Shown here piece after piece: positions 7,423 to 14,994 of a stretch of 20,790 nucleotides of DNA. Under the pieces are notes generated by a model, which worked only from the letters and a program-made list of their open reading frames with translations, was not told the origin of the DNA and ran no database searches. The position numbers and the translations under genes were made by a program. This stretch comes from JAXGTD01 sp040775095. Its GTDB lineage: Bacteria > Pseudomonadota > Gammaproteobacteria > Chromatiales > Chromatiaceae. The first letter of the stretch is position 1. Each line of letters starts with the position of its first letter. The stretch spans positions 1 through 20,790 of the forward strand of contig JAXGTD010000072.1 in assembly GCA_040775095.1 (NCBI GenBank), given 5' to 3'.

Positions 7423-8418
7423 TCAATGAATACGCCGTGTAGCGCCCCGCGCGATCGGCGGCGGTGCAACGCCGTCGCCGTCGAGTGCGAAATCGAAGAG
7501 CACGTCATCACCCATGCGATAGAGCCGATACGGCCCGCGCAGCGACTGGGCGAGCGACGCGGCGGCCGGACGCGTCACCCCGGGCCGTCCACCGCCGATG
7601 ATCAGCGGCGCAACCGCAATCTGCAGTCGTGCCAGCAGGCCATCGGCCAGGAACCGCGAGACCGTCAGCCCACCGCCCTCCACGAAGAGCGTCCGCAGCC
7701 CCCGCCGATGCAGGGCGGCGCTCAACGCGCCAAGGTCCAAGCCGTCGCCTCGCGCCGGTAGCGCCAACACCGCGGCCCGGCCGAAAGGCCGGTCTCCGAC
7801 GCTGGCATGCGACTCCGCGCAACACAGGATGGTCTCCGCATCGCCATCCTGAAAGACCCGATGCGATGGCGCTAAACGCCGCCGCGGGTCGATGATGACA
7901 CGCACCGGACTCTCTCCCGACACCAGCCGAGTCGTCAGACGGGGGTCGTCACTGGCAACAGTGCTGGCCCCAACGATGACCGCATCGCACAGCGCCCGCA
8001 TGCGGTGCAGGTGCAGGATGTTCTCGGGGCCGGTGACAAAGCACGAATCACCCGACGCGGTCGCGATACACCCGTCGAGGCTTTGGCCAAGGTGCCCGAC
8101 GACATAGGCCCCGACAGTCGCTGGCCGACACAACGGGAGATAGAGCTCGAGAAAGTCGGCCACGGCGTTCGGGGTGCCCGGCGCGACACGCCAATCCGTC
8201 CCGGGCGACCGGATCAACAGCGTGCCGCCCCCCCCGCGACGGTCCGCCGGGTGGCCGCACGGGTGCCATCGGCCCTGGGCGTCGATCGCGACCCCGGGGC
8301 CCGCGCCTTCAGATCTGCGCGACTCTCCGCCCCGTGATGCCGCCAACAACAGGGCCCGCCAGGCCCCATCCATGGCGTCCTCGTCGGGTTGGCGGCGCTC
8401 GACGGCCTCTCCCATCAT
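7423..8418 (-). CDS. Stand-alone RibD C-terminal (pyrimidine reductase-type) protein
   Basis: This encodes 331 residues beginning MMGEAVERRQ. Residues about 102-320 show the RibD-C/dihydrofolate-reductase-like fold. The motifs are HLGQSLDGCIAT (109-120), a DAVIVGASTVASDDPRLTTR segment (145-164), PVRVIIDPRRRL (171-181), TLFVEGGGLTVSRFL (243-257) with the nucleotide-binding Gly run, and a PLIIGGG segment (271-277). These are the NADPH-dependent reductase motifs of riboflavin synthesis. The deaminase half of bifunctional RibD is absent. Instead there is a 100-residue N-terminal extension of unknown role, with the sequence GGGGTLLIRSPGTDW. It could act as a ribosylaminouracil reductase or on a related pterin or pyrimidine; the substrate is not determined. 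It follows the FKBP gene on the same strand after 78 bases and may be co-transcribed with it. Confidence 0.8.
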   Translation of the reverse strand: MMGEAVERRQPDEDAMDGAWRALLLAASRGGESRRSEGAGPGVAIDAQGRWHPCGHPADRRGGGGTLLIRSPGTDWRVAPGTPNAVADFLELYLPLCRPATVGAYVVGHLGQSLDGCIATASGDSCFVTGPENILHLHRMRALCDAVIVGASTVASDDPRLTTRLVSGESPVRVIIDPRRRLAPSHRVFQDGDAETILCCAESHASVGDRPFGRAAVLALPARGDGLDLGALSAALHRRGLRTLFVEGGGLTVSRFLADGLLARLQIAVAPLIIGGGRPGVTRPAAASLAQSLRGPYRLYRMGDDVLFDFALDGDGVAPPPIARGATRRIH

Positions 8419-8496
8419 GCCGCGAGCGCCCCGGCGCCCATGGGCACGAGGTTCAGCGCGATCGGCATCACCCGATCTCCGTGCCGACGCCCTGCT

Positions 8497-8925
8497 CTAC
8501 ACGATCTCCACCAGCTCCAGCTCGAAGACCAGGTCTTGGCCTGCCAGCGGGTGATTGCCGTCGATATGGACGTTCTCATTATCGAAGGACATGACCGAGA
8601 AGCGCAGCGTCTGCCCCTCCGGGCCCTCCGCGTGCAGCACCATACCGACCGTCAGATCGATGTCCGCCGGAATCACCCCCCGCGGGACGACCTGGGTCAT
8701 CTGCGGGTTGCGCTCGCCGTAGGCCTGCGCGCAGGGGATCGTGATGGTCTTGTTCTCGCCCTGCGTCATGCCGAAGACGGCGTTTTCAAAACCCGCAATC
8801 ATGTTCCCTTCACCAAGGGTGAACTGCAGTGGGTCATGTCCTCGGGAGGAGTCGAACTGGCTGCCATCGACGAGGGTACCGGTGTAATGGACCTTGACGA
8901 CGTCGCCGGCTTTGGCCTCAGACAT
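8497..8925 (-). CDS. FKBP-type peptidyl-prolyl isomerase, SlyD-like
   Basis: This encodes 142 residues from the ATG at 8923-8925, chosen because AGGAG lies six bases upstream; an ATG two codons earlier would sit directly against that site. VKVHYTGTLVDGSQFDSS, then PLQFTLGEGNMIAGFENAVFGM, gives the FKBP core. The central part (ITIPCAQAYGERNPQMTQVVPR through NHPLAGQDLVFELELVEI) is the insert-in-flap chaperone domain and closing strand of the SlyD/SlpA group. It lacks the metal-binding His/Cys-rich tail of E. coli SlyD and is close to the short SlpA/FkpB length. It is probably a cytoplasmic prolyl isomerase and chaperone, since no signal peptide is seen. It precedes the RibD-like reductase gene on the same strand. 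Confidence 0.9.
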   Translation of the reverse strand: MSEAKAGDVVKVHYTGTLVDGSQFDSSRGHDPLQFTLGEGNMIAGFENAVFGMTQGENKTITIPCAQAYGERNPQMTQVVPRGVIPADIDLTVGMVLHAEGPEGQTLRFSVMSFDNENVHIDGNHPLAGQDLVFELELVEIV

Positions 8926-9001
8926 ATGCATCTCCTGGGTTTGGTTGGAGGGAGACGCCGATCTGAGACGCATCCCCTGCTGGCCGGGGTTGGCCCGGCA
9001 T

Positions 9002-9025
9002 GTTCAGTCACCCACGTGACTGAAC
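9002..9025. repeat. Perfect 10-bp palindromic stem with 4-base loop
   Basis: GTTCAGTCAC (9002-9011) is the exact complement of GTGACTGAAC (9016-9025), loop CCAC. With one G-T wobble the stem extends to 13 pairs (8999-9028). It lies between the protease stop and the FKBP start, about 77 bases before the latter. No T-run follows on either strand, so a regulator site or a stabilising 3' hairpin is as likely as a terminator. Confidence 0.5.
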
Positions 9026-9144
9026 GTGGAGCAAACCGGAAACCGCGTTTTCGGTTCGCGATCCGATCCAATGCCAGGAAGGCCCTCGATCGGCGTTTCT
9101 TTGGTCATCGACTCGGCGGGCCGCCCAACAGGGCCCGGCCATCC

Positions 9145-9996
9145 TCAGCGCCCGGAGACGATGCGCCGCATGGCGCGCTGGACCCGGTTGGCCGGCACGG
9201 CAAAACCGATGCCCACGTTACCTCCAGCCGGGCCGATCAGCGCGCTGTTGATCCCCACGACCTCGCCAGCGAGGTTGATCAGCGGGCCACCGGAGTTGCC
9301 CGGATTGATCGACGCATCGGTCTGGATCAGCTCGCCGAGGTTCTCATCGACGATCCCCAGGCGACCGACGGCGCTGACGATGCCAGAGGTGACGGTCTGA
9401 CCGATCCCAAACGGGTTGCCGATGGCGATGACAAAGTCGCCCACCTCCAGCGCGCTGGAATCACCGAAACGCAACCGTGGCGTATGCACCGGCCGGATCT
9501 TGAGCACCGCAATGTCGGTGCCGACGTCTCGACCGATCAGTCGCGCCCGATAGCTGCGCCGATTCTGGAGGGTGACCGTGATCTCCATGGCATCCTCCAC
9601 CAGATGGGCATTGGTCAGGACAAATCCACGCGCGGCATCGACCACGACACCGGAGCCGACGCTGGTGAGCTCCTGCGCCTCCTCGGGGTCGGGGAGGACG
9701 AGGTCGAACTTTTCCAAGAGGCGACGGAAGTCAGGATCACGCAAGAATGGGTGCTCATCGAGCATGATCTCGGAGACCACCGCGACATTGACCACGGCGG
9801 GCGTGATCCCGCGCAACAACGGGGCCAGCGATGGATAGCCACCCTCGGCCTTGCGATAGGGGAAACCGTCGCTGCAGGGGGTCGGCGGACAGCCCTCCGG
9901 TCGCGACGTCGGGCCCATGGCGCACCCGGCCGTCAGCAGTGTCGCCAGCAGCAGGCAGGGTATCCACGCGGCTCTAATCGGGCGCGGAGCACTCAA
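9145..9996 (-). CDS. HtrA-like (S1C) serine protease lipoprotein without PDZ domain
   Basis: This encodes 283 residues if it starts at the TTG (9994-9996) that overlaps the dacB stop as TTGA. That start yields MSAPRPIRAAW, a hydrophobic core, and a lipobox LTAGC with C25 as the lipidation site. A farther upstream TTG would put about 33 residues before it, and the next ATG falls after the cysteine. The trypsin-like domain carries the triad H131 (TNAHLV), D161 (GTDIAVLKI) and S235 (NPGNSGGPL). The protein ends about 45 residues after the active serine, so there is no PDZ domain as in DegP or DegS. A loop at 76-110 with several acidic residues resembles the LA loop. It is probably a periplasmic lipoprotein quality-control protease. 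Translation is likely coupled to dacB. Whether it forms trimers cannot be read. Confidence 0.85.
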   Translation of the reverse strand: MSAPRPIRAAWIPCLLLATLLTAGCAMGPTSRPEGCPPTPCSDGFPYRKAEGGYPSLAPLLRGITPAVVNVAVVSEIMLDEHPFLRDPDFRRLLEKFDLVLPDPEEAQELTSVGSGVVVDAARGFVLTNAHLVEDAMEITVTLQNRRSYRARLIGRDVGTDIAVLKIRPVHTPRLRFGDSSALEVGDFVIAIGNPFGIGQTVTSGIVSAVGRLGIVDENLGELIQTDASINPGNSGGPLINLAGEVVGINSALIGPAGGNVGIGFAVPANRVQRAMRRIVSGR

Positions 9997-11213
9997 TCGC
10001 GTGCCAGGTTCGGTGCACGGGCCAGGGCGCTGGCCACCTGGAGGCGGAAGCCATAGTCGACTGGCTGGTTGATCATCAGGCTGAACGGCACCCAATCGCG
10101 GCCCCTGCGCACATAGCCTGCATAACAGCTGACCCCGCGCAGGGTGCCGGTCTTGGCGCGCACGGCGGGGTCATCGTCCTGCTGCTTGAGCAGGCGGCGA
10201 TACGGCGCCATCGCGTTGAGCACGTCGATCATTTGACGACCACTCACCTGGTTGCCGCGCGACAGGCCGGCACCATCCTCGATGCTGACCTGGCGCCAGC
10301 CAAAGCGCCGCTTCGCCCAGGCCTCCATCGCGCGCTGGGACTGTGCCATGCTGGCGCGCCCATGGTCCTCGCCGAGCAGCAGGAACAGGTCATTCGCGAC
10401 AAAGTTGGTCGAGTACTTCAACATGTTCGTGATCACGCTCTCCAGCGTCTGACTGCTGCGGTACACCAGAAGGGACCGCGCCGCGGCCGGGACGGGGCCG
10501 TACTGCACACTGCCCTTGACGCGGATGCCGGCGGCCTCGAGCTTGGCCTGCAACAGCTCGCCGAAGTAGCGCAACGAGTTGCTGCCTGTCTGCAGATTCA
10601 CGCGCTGCTTGCCGTTTCCCATGCCCTGTGCAAGGCGCCTGGCCGTGTCCGTGAGCGGGGTCTGCGACTCGGCGCTGCGGATCTTGCCACCCGAGATCAA
10701 GACGTTGACCGTGTTGAAGTTCACGGCCAGCGCGGTGACAGGGGCATCGTAAGGGTTATCGCTGGAGGAACGTCCGGGGATCCGGTCGTTCGCCGCGAAC
10801 AGGCCGTCGTCGAGCCCGAGCCCCGCCACTTCATCCACTCCCTGTTGCCTGAGCTCGGCAACCATCCGGTCGAGCTCCTCCGAGACCAGATACGGATCCC
10901 CCCCGCCCTGGACCCACAGCCGGCCGTCACGGCCGCGATACAGGCGGGTCTCGAAACGGTGGGCGAGGCCCCAACGATCGATCGCCGCCAGCGCGGTGAT
11001 CAGCTTCATGGTCGAGGCCGGCACCATCGGCCGATCCGCGTTGTACGCGATTCGCTCTTTGCCGCCCTGATCCACGACCAGGCTCGCCTGCGACAGGGCC
11101 AGGGCCCGGTCCACCGCGTCGGCGCCCGCCGGGCCGGCAACGAGCGACAGCAGCAGCGCCACCACGATGACGAAGACGGGGCCGGGCAAGCTGGAAAAAC
11201 GGGGCGTGGGCAT
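9993..11213 (-). CDS. dacB: D-alanyl-D-alanine carboxypeptidase/endopeptidase PBP4
   Basis: This encodes 406 residues with an N-terminal signal peptide (about 1-31, hydrophobic core FVIVVALLLSLVAG). All three penicillin-binding motifs are present: S67-T-M-K70 (PASTMK), S268-T-N270 (KYSTNFVAN) and K354-T-G356 (AKTGTL). The long stretch between the first two motifs matches the inserted domains typical of class C PBP4, although the protein is about 70 residues shorter than E. coli DacB. It should trim and cleave peptidoglycan peptides in the periplasm. It lies downstream of bioD on the same strand after 156 bases, with its own promoter candidate, and its stop overlaps the start of the protease gene. 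Confidence 0.93.
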   Translation of the reverse strand: MPTPRFSSLPGPVFVIVVALLLSLVAGPAGADAVDRALALSQASLVVDQGGKERIAYNADRPMVPASTMKLITALAAIDRWGLAHRFETRLYRGRDGRLWVQGGGDPYLVSEELDRMVAELRQQGVDEVAGLGLDDGLFAANDRIPGRSSSDNPYDAPVTALAVNFNTVNVLISGGKIRSAESQTPLTDTARRLAQGMGNGKQRVNLQTGSNSLRYFGELLQAKLEAAGIRVKGSVQYGPVPAAARSLLVYRSSQTLESVITNMLKYSTNFVANDLFLLLGEDHGRASMAQSQRAMEAWAKRRFGWRQVSIEDGAGLSRGNQVSGRQMIDVLNAMAPYRRLLKQQDDDPAVRAKTGTLRGVSCYAGYVRRGRDWVPFSLMINQPVDYGFRLQVASALARAPNLARD

Positions 11214-11249
11214 GCTGACGAGATGACCTGCGGTGGAAAACTGGCCGGA

Positions 11250-11279
11250 AGCATAGGGCCTCGTTCCTCGTTACGGCAA
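11250..11279 (-). promoter_or_regulatory. Putative sigma-70 promoter of dacB
   Basis: Minus-strand TTGCCG (11279-11274) and TATGCT (11255-11250) are separated by 18 bases, 37 bases upstream of the dacB ATG. Each hexamer matches four of six consensus bases. It would make dacB expression independent of the biotin genes. Confidence 0.3.
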
Positions 11280-11369
11280 GCCTTCGGGGCGCGGAGCGTG
11301 CCCAATGCACGGCTGGCAGCCACGTCAGATGCGGCGGACCAAGTGTGCCGCCGCGGCGCTTGTGTGCCG

Positions 11370-12062
11370 TCAGCCAGCGCTGGCCGACCCGAGCAGCGTG
11401 TCGATGTTGAGGGAACGGGCGACGATCTCTGCACCCGGCGACTCCAGCCAGGGAATGGCCCCCAGGCTGGGCGCGTGGATCAGCCCCGCGAGGGTGGCCA
11501 GATTCTCCTCGCGCGCGAGCATGTCGGGATCGCGCACCGTGGCCACCCAGCCAGCCAATCGGATCCCACGGGCGCGGATCGCCTCCGCCGTGAGCAGCGC
11601 ATGGTTGAGGCAACCCAGCTTGAGCCCGACGACCAGCAGCACCGGGATGCCGAGCGCCACGGGCAGGCCATCGAGCGCGAGCGAAGGGCTCAAGGGCACG
11701 CGCCAGCCACCCACGCCCTCCACCACCACCCAGTCGCCGCGCTTGGCCAACGCGCGATAGGCATCGCCGATACGCTGCACGCCGATCTCGACACCGGCCC
11801 GACCGGCGGCGATATGGGGTGCCATCGGCGGCTCGAAGGCGTACGGATTGACATGCTCGTAGGGGGCCTCGACGCTGGCCTGGGCCTGGATGCGCAACGC
11901 GTCGTCGTTGCGCAGACCATGTGCCGTGCGCTTGCAACCCGATGCCACCGGCTTCATGCCCAGCGTGCGCAGACCGCGATGCTGCAGGGCCGCCATCAAG
12001 CCCAGCGTGACCTCGGTCTTTCCCGCATCGGTGTCGGTCGCGGTGACGAAGACGCCGGTCAT
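11370..12062 (-). CDS. bioD: Dethiobiotin synthetase
   Basis: This 230-residue ATP-dependent carboxylase closes the ureido ring of dethiobiotin from 7,8-diaminopelargonate and CO2. The P-loop TATDTDAGKT (7-16) has Ala where most members have Gly (GTDTxVGKT). K37 in GMKPVASG and E115 in VEGVGGW match the known catalytic and substrate residues. A VPLSPS segment follows, as expected for the family. It is the last gene of the bio cluster: its ATG overlaps the bioC stop as ATGA (12059-12062), so translation should be coupled. No clear terminator follows. Confidence 0.95.
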   Translation of the reverse strand: MTGVFVTATDTDAGKTEVTLGLMAALQHRGLRTLGMKPVASGCKRTAHGLRNDDALRIQAQASVEAPYEHVNPYAFEPPMAPHIAAGRAGVEIGVQRIGDAYRALAKRGDWVVVEGVGGWRVPLSPSLALDGLPVALGIPVLLVVGLKLGCLNHALLTAEAIRARGIRLAGWVATVRDPDMLAREENLATLAGLIHAPSLGAIPWLESPGAEIVARSLNIDTLLGSASAG

Positions 12063-12997
12063 CGCGTAGCACCCTCTGACCTGCCGTCCGTCCGCGTCAC
12101 GCCTCGGCCGATGGCGCTCACCGGAATGAGGACGGCATCATCGGCACGCCGCTGGGCCAATGGCTCGGCCGGACACCAGGCGTGGCCATAGACCACCTCC
12201 CAGGTCGATGGCAGCCGGCCGTCGCGGCGGTGCTGCTCGTAGGCCTGTTCCATCGCGGCGAACCGGCAGCGGCCGGTCAGCCCGCGCGGCCGATCCACCA
12301 GCGCGTTATGGGCCCCGATCGCCTTGAGATCGCGCATCAGGTCGCGCACCCGCTCGTAGGTCAGGGTGATGCGTTCCACGTCCATGACCGGATCGGCAAA
12401 GCGCGCGCGCACCAGCGCATCGCCAACGTCGTGCATGTCCAGAAACGGGCTGACATGGGAGCCGCCGTCCACCTCGGCCCAGGCCGCGCGCAGCTCACGC
12501 AGCGTGTCGGGCCCGAAGGTCGTGAACATCAACAGTCCCCCGGGGCGCAGCACCCGGCGCATCTCGGCGAAGCTGCCGGCCAGGTCATTGCACCATTGCA
12601 GCGTGGCGTTGGAGAAGATCAGGTCCACGCTGGCATCGCGCAGCGGGAGGGTCTCCATGTCGGCACAGACGAGGGAGGGACGCTGCAGCCATCGGCCGCG
12701 GCGACGCGCCCGCTGCAGCATGCCGACGGCCAGGTCCAGCGCCACGAGGTGTGCGCGCCGATAACGCCGGGCGAGACCGTCGAGGGCAAAGCCGGTACCG
12801 CAGCCCAGGTCGAGCACCCGGCGCGGCGTCAGGCGGATGTACTCCAGCCGTTCCAGCATCCGATTGGCGGTCTCCCGTTGCAGCACCGCGACGCCGTCGT
12901 AGCCGGCCGCGGCGCGCTCGAACGAGCGCCGGGCGGCGGCCTTGTCGATGCCCCCGCCACGCTTGGAGTGCGGGACGCTCTGCCCCGGCCATTTCAT
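12059..12997 (-). CDS. bioC: Malonyl-ACP O-methyltransferase
   Basis: This 312-residue SAM-dependent methyltransferase masks malonyl-ACP so that it can be elongated to pimeloyl-ACP methyl ester. Residues 19-40 (KAAARRSFERAAAGYDGVA) are the typical BioC entry, with the SAM motif I at 61-69 (VLDLGCGTG). An acidic loop (VALDLA, 85-90), CADMETLPL and FSNATLQWCNDL follow, the last being a BioC hallmark. It is longer than E. coli BioC (251), mostly through a C-terminal extension (about 245-312) that includes STWEVVYGHAW, found in several gammaproteobacterial members. Both ends overlap neighbours by ATGA. Confidence 0.93.
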   Translation of the reverse strand: MKWPGQSVPHSKRGGGIDKAAARRSFERAAAGYDGVAVLQRETANRMLERLEYIRLTPRRVLDLGCGTGFALDGLARRYRRAHLVALDLAVGMLQRARRRGRWLQRPSLVCADMETLPLRDASVDLIFSNATLQWCNDLAGSFAEMRRVLRPGGLLMFTTFGPDTLRELRAAWAEVDGGSHVSPFLDMHDVGDALVRARFADPVMDVERITLTYERVRDLMRDLKAIGAHNALVDRPRGLTGRCRFAAMEQAYEQHRRDGRLPSTWEVVYGHAWCPAEPLAQRRADDAVLIPVSAIGRGVTRTDGRSEGATR

Positions 12998-13749
12998 ACG
13001 CCGACCTCGTGCAGGAACCTGTCGATCGCCGCCACCGTCTCGGAGACGTGAGACAGATGTGGCGCGTGGGCGCTGCCGACGATGACCCGCTGCCGGCTCT
13101 CCGGCATCAGCAGCGCGATGCGTTCGCCCACTGCCGCCGGGACCAGCAGGTCTCGCTGGCCGAACAGCCAGAGCGTGGGTGCGGCGATGTCGGGCAACGG
13201 CCCACGCAGATCCCCCTCGGCCAGCAGGTCGAGACCCGCCGCGAGCGCGGCGGGATCGGCCGGCGGGCGGGCGGCCAGCTCCGCGCGCAAGTGCCGCAGT
13301 GTCGCGCGCGCCAAGTCGCTGCCGCGCACCTGCAGCGCGAGAAAGCGCTCCAACGTGCCCGCGGGGTCCGCCAGCAGGCCATCGTGGAACTGCACCAGCG
13401 TCCGGGCGGGCATCGCGGCGCGCCAGTCCACCGCCTGGACGAAACGCGGTGTCGCGGTGATCAACACCAGTGCGGCGACACGCGCCGGTGCCTGTCGCGC
13501 CGCCTGCAGGGCCACCAGACCACCCAAGGACCAGCCAACCCAGACCGCGCGCTCCGGCGCCCTGGCAAGACAGGCATCCGCCCAGGCAGGCAGGCTGGTC
13601 TGGGCGCGGTCGAATGGCTGCCCGCCATGTCCCGGCAGGTCGATTGGATATCTGCCACGGCCGGCGCCAAGGCCCTCCGGCAGCGCCTCCCAGACAGCGC
13701 TGTTCATGCCCCAGCCGTGCAGCAGCACCAATCCGGTTTGTGATGTCAT
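12994..13749 (-). CDS. bioH: Pimeloyl-ACP methyl ester carboxylesterase
   Basis: This 251-residue alpha/beta hydrolase removes the methyl group from pimeloyl-ACP methyl ester to end chain growth. The start is the ATG at 13747-13749, overlapping the bioF stop as ATGA. The oxyanion segment LLHGWGMN (9-16) is characteristic of BioH. The nucleophile is S74 in VGWSLGG, with D200 (FGQRDLLVP) and H228 (SAHAPHLSH) completing the triad. Position between bioF and bioC supports the role over other esterases. The frame is open further upstream inside bioF, but no sensible start is there. Confidence 0.93.
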   Translation of the reverse strand: MTSQTGLVLLHGWGMNSAVWEALPEGLGAGRGRYPIDLPGHGGQPFDRAQTSLPAWADACLARAPERAVWVGWSLGGLVALQAARQAPARVAALVLITATPRFVQAVDWRAAMPARTLVQFHDGLLADPAGTLERFLALQVRGSDLARATLRHLRAELAARPPADPAALAAGLDLLAEGDLRGPLPDIAAPTLWLFGQRDLLVPAAVGERIALLMPESRQRVIVGSAHAPHLSHVSETVAAIDRFLHEVGV

Positions 13750-14930
13750 TCTACCTCCTGCGTGTCGCGGCCGTGATCGGGCAGACGGCTCAGCAGATCG
13801 AGCAGGTGGTCCACGTCCTCGTCCTGGTGGTCGGCGGAGAAGGTGATGCGCAGACGCGCCGAGCCGGGCGGCACCGTCGGCGCGCGGATCGCCGTGACCA
13901 GCACACCGTTGTCCTCCAGATACCGGCTCCATGCGACGGCCCGCCGCGACGTGCCGGCGAGCAGCGGCTGGATCGGGGTGTCGGAGCTCATCAGGGCCAG
14001 TCCCAGCCCGGCGGCACCGCGTCGAAAACGCGCGACCAGGTCCCGCAGCCGCGCGCGTCGCCACGCCTCGCGCCGCGCCAGTTCAACCGCCACCGTCGTC
14101 GCATGCGCGAGCGCCGGCGGCAGCGCGGTGGTGAAGATATAGCTGCGTGCGCGCTGGATCAGGGTCTCAATCAGATCCTCGGAGCCGGCAACGAACGCGC
14201 CAAAGGTGCCAAACGCCTTACCCAGGGTGCCGACCAGGATCGGCACGGCGTCCGGATCGAGGCCATAGAGCGCCGTGCTGCCGCGCCCCCCCTCGCCGAT
14301 CACGCCAAGGCCGTGGGCATCGTCGACCATCAGCCAGGCGCCCGCGGCCTTCGCAATCCGCGCGAGCGCCACCAGTGGCGCCAGGTCGCCATCCATGCTG
14401 AAGACCCCGTCGGTGGCGAGCAGCGCCCCGCCCGTCGCCCCGCCCATCGCCGCGAGCCGGCGCTCCAGCGCGACGGTGTCGCGGTGCGGATAGCGGTGCA
14501 GCCGCGCGCCGCCCAGGCGCGCCCCGTCGATCAGTGAGGCATGATCGAGTCGGTCGGCGAAGACCGGCATGCCGCGCCCGCTCAACGCCGAGATGACACC
14601 GAGATTGGCCATGTAGCCGGTCGAGAAGAGCAGCGCCCGCGGCCGTTGGACGAAGTCCGCGAGCTGCTCCTCGAGCCGGCGATGGGCCTCGCCGTGACCG
14701 CTGACCAGATGCGCGGCGCCGCTGCCGACACCATAACGCAGCGCCCCTTCACGCAGCGCCTCGACCACCAGCGGGTGGTTGGCCAGCCCGAGGTAGTCGT
14801 TGCTGCAGAAGGCCAGCAACGCTCGCCCGTCGATCACCGGGCGCACGCCTTGGGCCCCACCAAGCTCGCGACGGTGGCGGTAGAGGTGCGCCGCGCGCAC
14901 TCTCGCCAGGTCCGCGCCCAGGTCGATCAT
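13746..14930 (-). CDS. bioF: 8-amino-7-oxononanoate synthase
   Basis: This 394-residue PLP enzyme condenses pimeloyl-ACP with L-alanine. The ATG at 14928-14930 gives MIDLGADLARVRA, matching the family's N-terminus; the frame is open another 200 bases upstream but that overlaps bioB. Visible motifs are FCSNDYLGLA (41-50), HLVSGHGEAH (74-83), DRLDHASLIDGARL (126-139), VDDAHGLG (202-209), and the PLP lysine K238 in LVGTLGKAFGTFG. It lies 64 bases after bioB and heads the overlapping bioF-H-C-D block. The ribosome site is weak (TGGTCGG region). Confidence 0.95.
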   Translation of the reverse strand: MIDLGADLARVRAAHLYRHRRELGGAQGVRPVIDGRALLAFCSNDYLGLANHPLVVEALREGALRYGVGSGAAHLVSGHGEAHRRLEEQLADFVQRPRALLFSTGYMANLGVISALSGRGMPVFADRLDHASLIDGARLGGARLHRYPHRDTVALERRLAAMGGATGGALLATDGVFSMDGDLAPLVALARIAKAAGAWLMVDDAHGLGVIGEGGRGSTALYGLDPDAVPILVGTLGKAFGTFGAFVAGSEDLIETLIQRARSYIFTTALPPALAHATTVAVELARREAWRRARLRDLVARFRRGAAGLGLALMSSDTPIQPLLAGTSRRAVAWSRYLEDNGVLVTAIRAPTVPPGSARLRITFSADHQDEDVDHLLDLLSRLPDHGRDTQEVE

Positions 14931-14994
14931 GGCCGACCACGGTGCATACCCGCGACCCAATTGCTCGCGTGCATGATGAACAGGGCCAGACCGC

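Noticed and set aside
8389..10056. 555-residue plus-strand frame
   Set aside because: It crosses three strongly supported minus-strand genes and their gaps, and has no recognisable domain.
10233..12191. 652-residue plus-strand frame
   Set aside because: It is antisense to dacB, bioD and part of bioC, all of which have intact catalytic motifs.
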